In this document: positions 1 through 4,809 of the stretch, in pieces
Layout: each line of letters opens with the position of its first letter
Numbering within the stretch: the stretch's first letter is position 1
Made by a program: the position numbers and the translations under genes
Origin: Candidatus Dormiibacterota bacterium
GTDB lineage: Bacteria > Chloroflexota > Dormibacteria > Aeolococcales > Aeolococcaceae
Direction: 5' to 3'
Length of the DNA: 5,357 nt
Assembly (NCBI GenBank): GCA_003136295.1
Contig: PLDZ01000112.1
Span: 14,517 to 19,873, forward strand
Notes under the pieces: model-generated
Seen by the model: the letters and a program-made list of their open reading frames with translations, nothing else
Database searches by the model: none
What the model was told of the DNA's origin: nothing

Positions 1-113
1 TGGAACAGCAGAACCAGCACGGGGGTCATCAGCGCGCCGCCACCCATTCCGGTGAGGCCAACCGCGCAGCCGACGATCAGTCCGGCCAGCGCGATGTACA
101 GGTCGATGTGCAC
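1..113 (-). CDS. TauE/SafE-family membrane transporter, N-terminal fragment
   Basis: This leftward gene is cut by the window start; only about 37 N-terminal residues are visible. The reverse strand from GTG at 113 reads as a hydrophobic helix followed by the glycine-rich motif VGLTGMGGGALMTP (about residues 18-31) and another hydrophobic stretch. That arrangement (helix 1, then a G-x-G-G-G-x-x-x-x-P turn) is typical of the TauE/SafE (DUF81) permease family, which includes proposed exporters of sulfite and other small anions; the substrate cannot be told here. GTG 113 is chosen because GAGAAGGGG lies 9 bases upstream and the family normally starts just before helix 1. An in-frame ATG at 179-177 would add a hydrophilic 22-residue leader (MGQAFLRAS...) but has no good ribosome-binding site; the frame stays open above it. 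The gene diverges from the hydrolase gene at 453. The family call is fairly secure, the start less so. Confidence 0.75.
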   Translation of the reverse strand, partial: MHIDLYIALAGLIVGCAVGLTGMGGGALMTPVLVLLF

Positions 114-228
114 CGTTGGGATCCCCTTCTCGGCCTCGTCTCGCGCCTCGTTTGACGCTCTTAGGAAAGCCTGACCCATCCGAGATCTGAGATCAACGAG
201 CCTCAGGAGATAAGAGTCATCTGGTGAT

Positions 229-245
229 GCGAACGATGCGTTCGC
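229..245. promoter_or_regulatory. Perfect 7-3-7 inverted repeat, possible operator
   Basis: GCGAACG, three bases (ATG), then CGTTCGC form a perfect 17-base dyad between two divergent genes. Its size and position fit a binding site for a dimeric regulator controlling one or both genes, but no regulator gene is visible in the window. It has no following T-run, so it is not an obvious terminator. Function is inferred only from symmetry and location. Confidence 0.3.
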
Positions 246-380
246 CTCGAACCGTCGCGATGAACCCTGCATGCCTGTCAACCTATCGGCGATCGTCGCG
301 GCCGTCGATGATGCGAGCCCTTCGACATTGGTCGTGGCAGCACGAGCGGCGGTGAGGTGGCCGCCCCCGATCCTCGCTGC

Positions 381-410
381 TTGACCGTCCGGTGACCCGC
401 GGAGTAGCGT
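381..410 (+). promoter_or_regulatory. Putative sigma70-type promoter of the hydrolase gene
   Basis: TTGACC (381-386) and TAGCGT (405-410) are separated by 18 bases, giving 5 of 6 and 3 of 6 matches to the -35 and -10 consensus, including the key T, A and final T of the -10. Transcription would start about 35 bases before the ATG at 453. In GC-rich DNA such matches arise by chance, so this is only a candidate. Confidence 0.3.
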
Positions 411-452
411 CGACGCCCTGACAGTCGTCGGCGTCATGAGCGAGGTTGGAGC

Positions 453-1853
453 ATGCATCGCAAGCAAATGACGAGCCGCCGTCGTCTGTCAGTTGTGTGC
501 GCCCTGGCTCTCAGCGCCGGCGCCGCGTCGCTCGGCGCGGGACCCGCCACGGCCCTTGCAGCGGGATCTGCACAGACCCTCACGGGGACCCTCCATGATG
601 GCGCGACCTATCTGATCCAGGTCCCTGCCAATTGGAATGGCACGCTGGTGCTGTACAGCCATGGTTACGTGACGCCGGGGAGCCCGAACCCGGCGACGGA
701 TGTTGGCGACCCACTTACCGGCCAGTGGCTGCTGAGCAACGGCTACGCCCTCGCGGGATCGTCGTATGCCACAACCGGCTGGGCGCTGCAGCAGGCGATT
801 CCGGATCAGCTGTCGACCCTGAACACGTTCGACCGCCGCGTCGGCACGCCGGCGCGAACCATCGCGTGGGGGCACTCGCTCGGCGGGATGATCACCGCCG
901 CCCTGCTGCAGGTGGCTCCAGACCGATTCACGGCGGCACTCCCGATGTGCGGTGTCCTCGCAGGGGGCGTGGGTACCTGGAATGAGGCCCTCGATTCCGC
1001 GGTTGCCGTGCAACAGCTTCTCGGACCGACGTCCGGACTGCAGGTGGTCAACATCACCGCCCCCACGGCCAACCTCGGCATCGCCGAGACGTTGCTCGCC
1101 ACCGCCCAGGCGAACCCACAGGGCCGAGCACGCATTGCCCTCGCCAGCGCGCTCGGCGACCTCCCGGGCTGGTTTGACCCCGCAAGCCCGGAGCCCGCGG
1201 CGACAGACTACGTCAGCCAGGAGGCGAATCAGTTCCTCTGGCAGACCCAGGTCGACGGACCCTTCGCGTTTGCGCTCAGGGCCGAGCTCGAGGCACGAGC
1301 CGGCGGCAACGTCTCATGGACGGCGGGCGTCAACTTCACGGCGCAGCTCGCACTGTCTACTGACAACACCGAGGTTCAGGCGCTGTACTCCGCGGCCGGT
1401 CTGAGCCTGACCGCCGATCTCGCGACCCTCCAGGCATCGGCGCCGATCAACGCGGACCCGGCAGCAGTCAAGTACCTGACCAAGTACATCGTCTACAACG
1501 GGGACCTGGATCGGCCTGTGCTGACGCTCCACACCACCGGTGACGGCCTCGTCGTCAACCAGGACGAGCAGGCGTACCGCAACGTCGCCGAGGATACCGG
1601 CGACGGTCAGATGCTCCGCGAGGGGTACGTGCACCGCGCCGGCCATTGCACGTTCACTCCAGCCGAGACGATCGCGGCCTTCCAGGCACTCATTCATAGG
1701 GTGAACAGCGGCGTGTGGGGTGACAGCACCGCTGCCGGCGATCTCGAGACAGCCGCAACGGCACTCGGACCGACCTACAACGTCGCGCCCGCTGCGTTCA
1801 TCGCGTTCACGCCCACGCGCTTCCTGCGGCCCTACGACCTCGGCAAGAGGTGA
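453..1853 (+). CDS. Secreted alpha/beta hydrolase (serine esterase/lipase-like)
   Basis: A 466-residue exported hydrolase, probably an esterase or lipase-like enzyme; the substrate is unknown. The N-terminus is a signal peptide: basic n-region (residues 1-11, ending S-R-R-R-L), Ala/Leu-rich core (12-29) and likely cleavage after A-L-A at 36 or G-S-A at 40. The hydrolase fold shows a strand and oxyanion-type H-G (LYSHGY, 67-72) and a nucleophile elbow W-G-H-S-L-G-G with Ser142. A central, probably lid or cap, region spans roughly 170-340. The late T-T-G-D-G (Asp364) and A-G-H-C-T-F (His398) complete a plausible Ser-Asp-His triad. The mature protein has exactly two cysteines, 166 and 399, which could form a disulfide near the active site. 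The ATG at 453 has GAGG 7 bases upstream; Met6 is an alternative start. It appears monocistronic, with a hairpin downstream. Hydrolase identity is firm; the triad Asp and the substrate are inferred. Confidence 0.88.
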   Translation: MHRKQMTSRRRLSVVCALALSAGAASLGAGPATALAAGSAQTLTGTLHDGATYLIQVPANWNGTLVLYSHGYVTPGSPNPATDVGDPLTGQWLLSNGYALAGSSYATTGWALQQAIPDQLSTLNTFDRRVGTPARTIAWGHSLGGMITAALLQVAPDRFTAALPMCGVLAGGVGTWNEALDSAVAVQQLLGPTSGLQVVNITAPTANLGIAETLLATAQANPQGRARIALASALGDLPGWFDPASPEPAATDYVSQEANQFLWQTQVDGPFAFALRAELEARAGGNVSWTAGVNFTAQLALSTDNTEVQALYSAAGLSLTADLATLQASAPINADPAAVKYLTKYIVYNGDLDRPVLTLHTTGDGLVVNQDEQAYRNVAEDTGDGQMLREGYVHRAGHCTFTPAETIAAFQALIHRVNSGVWGDSTAAGDLETAATALGPTYNVAPAAFIAFTPTRFLRPYDLGKR

Positions 1854-1880
1854 GCCACGGCGGCGCGTCGGCCCCACGTG

Positions 1881-1898
1881 CCCCTGGCACGCCAGGGG
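1881..1898 (+). terminator. GC-rich hairpin after the hydrolase gene
   Basis: CCCCTGGC, two bases, then GCCAGGGG is a perfect 8-base inverted repeat (as RNA, 7 pairs around a CACG loop), extendable by G-U and G-C pairs to about 1878-1901. It starts 28 bases after the hydrolase stop. There is no T-run, so it is not a canonical intrinsic terminator. It could be a T-less terminator, as proposed for some high-GC bacteria, or an mRNA-stabilising end. Confidence 0.4.
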
Positions 1899-1948
1899 TG
1901 CCGGGCGTCTGACGGCATGAGCGGCCTGGTGAGCCTGGGAGCTGACCG

Positions 1949-3004
1949 ATGAGCATTCTGGTGCTGCTTGCCACCGCTGTCGCGGCCGGGGTCGAGTGGG
2001 TCGAAGCGCTGACGATCGTGCTCGCTGTGGGCCTCTTCAAGGGATGGCGGAGTGCCTTCCTCGGCACGGCCCTCGCGTTTGTCGGGCTGACGGTCCTCGT
2101 CGCGGTTTTCGGGATCACGATCACGTCGAGGGTGTCGATTGACGATGCGAGGACGGTCGTCGGCGTCTTCCTCCTCCTGTTCGGACTCAAATGGCTCCAC
2201 AAAGCGATCCTCCGATCGAGTGGCCTCAAGTCCCTCCACGACGAGGCGAAGATCTTTGAGGAGACCAGGGACCTGCTCGACGCCGCGGCTGAGGTGCCGA
2301 CGGGGCTCGATCGGGTCGGTGTGACGACTGCGTTTGGCGGTGTCTTCCTCGAAGGCCTTGAGGTCGTCTTCATCGTGGTTGCGCTTGGCGGCCTCCAGGA
2401 CGTCCCCTCGGCGGTGATCGGGGCGCTCGTGGCGCTGCTCGTCGTGGCCGGGGCCGGTGTGGCGTTCCGCCGCCCCCTGACGCGCGTTCCCGAGAACGCG
2501 ATGAAGTATGTCGTCGGGATCATGCTCACCGCGTTCGGCACCTTCTTCGCGGGTGAGGGCATCGGCGTCCACTGGTGGGGAAACGATCTGAGCCTCTTGA
2601 TCCTGGTGGCAGCGTATGGGCTGGCTTCGCTGGCATTCGTCTGGATCCTGCGCCGGCCGTCGCTCGAGCAGGCGACCGTCGGGGGAGTCGAGCGCGTCAT
2701 CAGAGCCGTCGTGCTCGAACTGTGGGGACTGTTCGTCGATGACGGTGCTGTGGCGGTGGTGGCCATCGCCGCCCTGCTCGCCGTGGCGCTGTTCGTCCAG
2801 CACCAAGGCGATGGCCACAGCATCGCGGGCATTTTCCTGGTTGTCGGCGTGCTGATCGCTGTCTGGGCTGGGTTGTACGGCGCGGGCAAGGCGCGTTCGA
2901 CGTCAACTGGTCGTAGTGGCTCTGAGCAGAGCGAGCCGCCCTCTTCGTCGCCCAGCAGCGCGTCCTCCGAGGCAAGGGATCCCGAACTCATCACGAGGCA
3001 CTGA
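1949..3004 (+). CDS. COG4280-like polytopic membrane protein, predicted transporter
   Basis: A 351-residue integral membrane protein with about seven or eight hydrophobic segments (roughly 3-29, 36-58, 69-88, 127-148, 152-173, 186-204, 214-234, 267-283 and 292-311). Helix 1 carries E16-W-V-E19 and the fourth carries E135-G-L-E138, both followed by I-V-x-A-x-G, so the two halves look like an ancient duplication. Both halves also contain a V-G-x-x-L-x-x-F-G helix (71-79 and 189-197). The charged loop G-L-K-S-L-H-D-E (92-99) matches what I remember of COG4280 membrane proteins. Acidic E-x-x-E helices recall the FTR1 iron permease and GDT1/TMEM165 cation transporters, so metal or cation transport is an inference. 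The C-terminal tail (about 314-351) is Ser/Glu-rich and probably disordered. GGGAG lies 7 bases before the ATG. A gap with its own promoter-like sequence separates it from the oxidase operon. Membrane protein is certain; function is not known. Confidence 0.85.
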   Translation: MSILVLLATAVAAGVEWVEALTIVLAVGLFKGWRSAFLGTALAFVGLTVLVAVFGITITSRVSIDDARTVVGVFLLLFGLKWLHKAILRSSGLKSLHDEAKIFEETRDLLDAAAEVPTGLDRVGVTTAFGGVFLEGLEVVFIVVALGGLQDVPSAVIGALVALLVVAGAGVAFRRPLTRVPENAMKYVVGIMLTAFGTFFAGEGIGVHWWGNDLSLLILVAAYGLASLAFVWILRRPSLEQATVGGVERVIRAVVLELWGLFVDDGAVAVVAIAALLAVALFVQHQGDGHSIAGIFLVVGVLIAVWAGLYGAGKARSTSTGRSGSEQSEPPSSSPSSASSEARDPELITRH

Positions 3005-3005
3005 C

Positions 3006-3034
3006 TGCGCAAGCCTGCGCAAACACTTGCGCAA
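3006..3034 (+). repeat. Three TGCGCAA direct repeats, possible regulator site
   Basis: TGCGCAA occurs at 3006-3012, 3016-3022 and 3028-3034, with start-to-start distances of 10 and 12 bases, close to one helical turn. The last two copies share the longer form TGCGCAAACA, and the third copy is part of the palindrome TTGCGCAA. They lie about 45-75 bases upstream of the candidate -35, a usual place for an activator or repressor array. One further copy occurs at 3601 inside a coding region, probably by chance. Confidence 0.45.
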
Positions 3035-3042
3035 ACAACCCC

Positions 3043-3058
3043 CTGCGATTGTTCGCAG
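3043..3058 (+). terminator. Perfect 6-bp stem-loop, weak terminator or operator
   Basis: CTGCGA, loop TTGT, TCGCAG is a perfect inverted repeat starting 39 bases after the stop of the membrane protein gene. It lacks a T-run. It may end the upstream transcript, or act as a dyad operator, since its TGCGA half-site resembles the TGCGCAA repeats just before it. The sequence alone cannot separate the two roles. Confidence 0.35.
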
Positions 3059-3080
3059 AACCCAGCACCAAACAAGGGGC

Positions 3081-3110
3081 TTGACGGAACCCCTGTCACA
3101 CCGCGATCAT
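3081..3110 (+). promoter_or_regulatory. Putative promoter of the cupredoxin-oxidase operon
   Basis: TTGACG (3081-3086), an 18-base spacer, then GATCAT (3105-3110) match the sigma70 -35 and -10 at 5 and 4 of 6 positions. It is the best pair I found in the gap before the oxidase operon. The -35 sits in the loop of an AGGGG/CCCCT inverted repeat, so a bound repressor could cover it. Candidate only. Confidence 0.35.
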
Positions 3111-3311
3111 GGCGCCTTCAGAACGAACCGGCAGCCTGTTGAGTGGAGAACTGGTGCCCGGATTCATCGCTTCCTCGGCGTCGCGGGTCTGGCTGAGCGC
3201 GCTGGCTCGGCACAGTGGCCGTCTCCACGCGACGTTCCCGCCAGTGCCGCACGTTGCCGATGGCGTCTTCACCACTGCCCCAGTCGCGCTCATAGAGAGG
3301 TAAGGCAAAGC

Positions 3312-3917
3312 ATGCGATCGAGAATCTGGATCCTCGTGGCCGGCGTGGTCGTGGCGGGAGTTGCAGTCGGGTTCTTCGTGACACGCTTCCTGAATCCGAC
3401 GCCCGAACAGATCACAGCGACATCCACCTCCGCGACGATCCAGGGAAAGCCGGTCGTCAACTTCACGCTCACGACCGTCGGCACCATCGGGTACGGACCG
3501 CATCCGGCGTGGGTGTCCTACCTGCCCACCACCTACCTCAAGGTGCCGGCCGGAGCGGTGGTGCACATGACGATCGACCAGCAGGACAGTCCGTCGGGTC
3601 TGCGCAACCCGTACTTCTCGCTGGTCCGAGGCACGGTCAACGACGAGATGACAGTCAACGGCAAGGTGATGCAGGCGCTCGACCCGACCACCCCGGCACA
3701 CACCTTCACGGTTCCCGACCTCGGGGTCAGCGTTCCTCTCCAGGGTATCTCCGGGAAAGTGACGCAGAATGTGGTCGAGTTCGATTTCGTCGTCCCCGAC
3801 CAGAAGGGCCTCTTCCGCTGGCAGTGCTTCGTGCCATGCGGAGCGGGAACGCTCTACGGCAACGGCGGCCCGATGCAGACTCTCGGCTACATGGCCGGCG
3901 AGCTCCAGGTGGGCTGA
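3312..3917 (+). CDS. Membrane-anchored cupredoxin-like protein, oxidase-associated
   Basis: A 201-residue protein with two N-terminal arginines and a hydrophobic anchor (residues 5-23), then an extracytoplasmic domain with beta-rich, cupredoxin-like sequence. Possible copper ligands are His130 in A-H-T-F-T, the typical cupredoxin first-histidine context, Cys172 and Cys176 in W-Q-C-F-V-P-C-G, and Met188 in G-G-P-M. The C-x3-C spacing equals that of the CuA site, but the CuA histidine expected four residues after the second cysteine is absent (Thr180). The protein has no other cysteines. It lies immediately upstream of subunit II, with only 3 bases between the genes, so it probably works with the oxidase as an accessory subunit, electron carrier or copper carrier. 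The start at 3312 is preferred over an upstream open frame because it puts the anchor at the N-terminus and has GAGAGG/AAGG 6-11 bases upstream. The cupredoxin assignment is good; metal binding and role are inferred. Confidence 0.8.
   Translation: MRSRIWILVAGVVVAGVAVGFFVTRFLNPTPEQITATSTSATIQGKPVVNFTLTTVGTIGYGPHPAWVSYLPTTYLKVPAGAVVHMTIDQQDSPSGLRNPYFSLVRGTVNDEMTVNGKVMQALDPTTPAHTFTVPDLGVSVPLQGISGKVTQNVVEFDFVVPDQKGLFRWQCFVPCGAGTLYGNGGPMQTLGYMAGELQVG
3907..3913 (+). promoter_or_regulatory. Ribosome-binding site of subunit II gene
   Basis: AGGTGGG lies inside the last codons of the cupredoxin-like gene, 7 bases before the ATG at 3921. With a 3-base gap between stop and start, it fixes the start of subunit II and suggests translational coupling. 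Confidence 0.6.
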
Positions 3918-3920
3918 CCG

Positions 3921-4772
3921 ATGAGAAACAGAGCCACCGCAACGCGGGTCGTCCTCATCGTCTGGATCGTCGCCGCCGTGGGCGGCGATGTGGCCCTGGC
4001 GTTTGGTCCGATCCCGCCAGGGCAAGCGTCGGACCTAGCGTCGAGCGAGAGTCTAACCATCCTGCTCTTGGCTGAGGCGGCTTGGCCGGTGTTCTCGGCG
4101 GTGCTCGCGGCGCTCTTTTTCACCCTCGTGGTCAACAAGATTGCTCCACCGACCGCCGAGGTGAGCGCCTCGGCATTGCGAGGGAACACCCGGGTGCAGA
4201 CCACCTGGATCGCGGCCACGCTCGTGGTCGTGTTGAGCATTGCTGTCTACGGCACCGTGGCGCTGGCGATCGACGTGCCGGGGACCGGCATCTCAACCAC
4301 CTCCGCGTCGCTGCCGATGCCGACGTCCACGGATCAACCGCTCGAGGTCCAGGTGATCGCCCAGCAGTGGTGGTTCACGTACCGATACCCAGCCTACGGC
4401 GGCATCGAGACCGCGCAACTGGTGCTGCCGGTCAACCAGAAGATCCAGTTCCACGTCACGTCGCTCGACGTCATCCACTCCTTCAATTTCATCGCACTCG
4501 GCGTCAAGGCTGACGCGGTTCCCCTCAACGACAACGTCATCACGGCGACGCCCACGCAGGTCGGAACCTACCGCGTCCAGTGCACGGAACTCTGCGGGCT
4601 CTGGCACGGGAACATGGCCGACAACACCGCGATAGTGGTTAGCGCCTCGGATTTCTCGGCCTGGATTCAGGAGCAGACGGCTCTGGACGCCCCGATCATG
4701 AAGTACCTCCCGCCGTACAGCCACACGTACAGTGGTTCGAACCTACCGCAGCCCGGGGTGTACGCACCGTGA
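3921..4772 (+). CDS. ctaC: Cytochrome c oxidase subunit II (CuA)
   Basis: Subunit II of an aa3-type cytochrome c oxidase, 283 residues. It receives electrons at the binuclear CuA centre outside the membrane and passes them to heme a in subunit I. The complete ligand set is visible: His186 (D-V-I-H-S-F), Cys221, Glu223, Cys225, His229 and Met232 in C-T-E-L-C-G-L-W-H-G-N-M. The 35-residue distance from His186 to Cys221 equals that of the bovine subunit (161 to 196). The aromatic electron-entry patch is Q-Q-W-W-F-T-Y-R-Y (148-156). Two membrane helices (about 47-71 and 97-117) follow a further N-terminal hydrophobic segment (10-28), which may be a cleaved signal or a third helix. No heme c domain follows CuA; the C-terminal tail after about 245 is Pro/Tyr-rich and of unknown use. 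CuA ligands indicate a cytochrome c-type oxidase rather than a quinol oxidase. Identity is secure. Confidence 0.97.
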   Translation: MRNRATATRVVLIVWIVAAVGGDVALAFGPIPPGQASDLASSESLTILLLAEAAWPVFSAVLAALFFTLVVNKIAPPTAEVSASALRGNTRVQTTWIAATLVVVLSIAVYGTVALAIDVPGTGISTTSASLPMPTSTDQPLEVQVIAQQWWFTYRYPAYGGIETAQLVLPVNQKIQFHVTSLDVIHSFNFIALGVKADAVPLNDNVITATPTQVGTYRVQCTELCGLWHGNMADNTAIVVSASDFSAWIQEQTALDAPIMKYLPPYSHTYSGSNLPQPGVYAP

Positions 4773-4797
4773 CCGCATTCGACTCGCCAACAAACAC

Positions 4798-4804
4798 GAG
4801 GGAG
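4798..4804 (+). promoter_or_regulatory. Ribosome-binding site of subunit I gene
   Basis: GAGGGAG lies 5 bases before GTG 4810 and is the strongest Shine-Dalgarno match between the stop of subunit II and the conserved part of subunit I. It is the reason for choosing GTG 4810 over the in-frame ATG at 4840. Confidence 0.55.
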
Positions 4805-4809
4805 CTGAT

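Larger units (their letters stand above)
114..452. other. Divergent intergenic region
   Basis: About 340 bases separate the leftward transporter gene from the rightward hydrolase gene, so promoters for both should lie here. I see a perfect inverted repeat at 229-245 and a promoter-like pair at 381-410, annotated separately. GATGCG-type words recur at 226-231, 235-240 and 310-315. No convincing small gene, tRNA or transposon end was found. If the transporter starts at the alternative ATG (179), the first 66 bases are coding. Confidence 0.6.
3005..3311. other. Structured intergenic region and leader of the oxidase operon
   Basis: This 307-base gap holds three TGCGCAA repeats (3006-3034), a stem-loop (3043-3058) and a promoter-like pair (3081-3110), listed separately. 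AGGGG (3075-3079) and CCCCT (3090-3094) also flank the -35 as an inverted repeat. If the promoter is right, the operon has a leader of nearly 200 bases. A 64-codon ATG frame at 3109-3303 lies in it but has no ribosome-binding site and no recognisable protein, so I do not call it. Confidence 0.55.

Noticed and set aside
276..281. Perfect TTGACA on the minus strand as a -35 for the transporter gene
   Set aside because: No acceptable -10 lies 16-19 bases further along the minus strand; those positions read GC-rich sequence.
1807..3099. 430-codon open frame on the minus strand across the COG4280-like gene (and a 328-codon one at 1832-2818)
   Set aside because: Both are antisense to a clear membrane protein gene. 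Their compositions (Ser/Thr/Pro/Arg-rich in one, Asp/Glu/Arg/His-rich in the other) are what GC-rich antisense frames produce, and neither shows a recognisable domain or ribosome-binding site.
3109..3303. 64-codon ATG frame between the membrane protein and the cupredoxin gene
   Set aside because: No Shine-Dalgarno before its ATG, the ATG overlaps the candidate -10, and the product has no recognisable motif or membrane segment. A small gene cannot be fully excluded.
2916..3311. Upstream extension of the cupredoxin reading frame to an ATG at 2916
   Set aside because: It would overlap the end of the membrane protein gene and cross the promoter and repeats, and it would put about 132 Arg/Pro-rich residues before an obvious N-terminal membrane anchor. 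The ATG at 3312 fits better.
3096..4025. 309-codon minus-strand frame opposite the cupredoxin gene and the start of subunit II
   Set aside because: Antisense shadow of genes with clear protein families; composition is His/Arg/Asp-rich without any domain.
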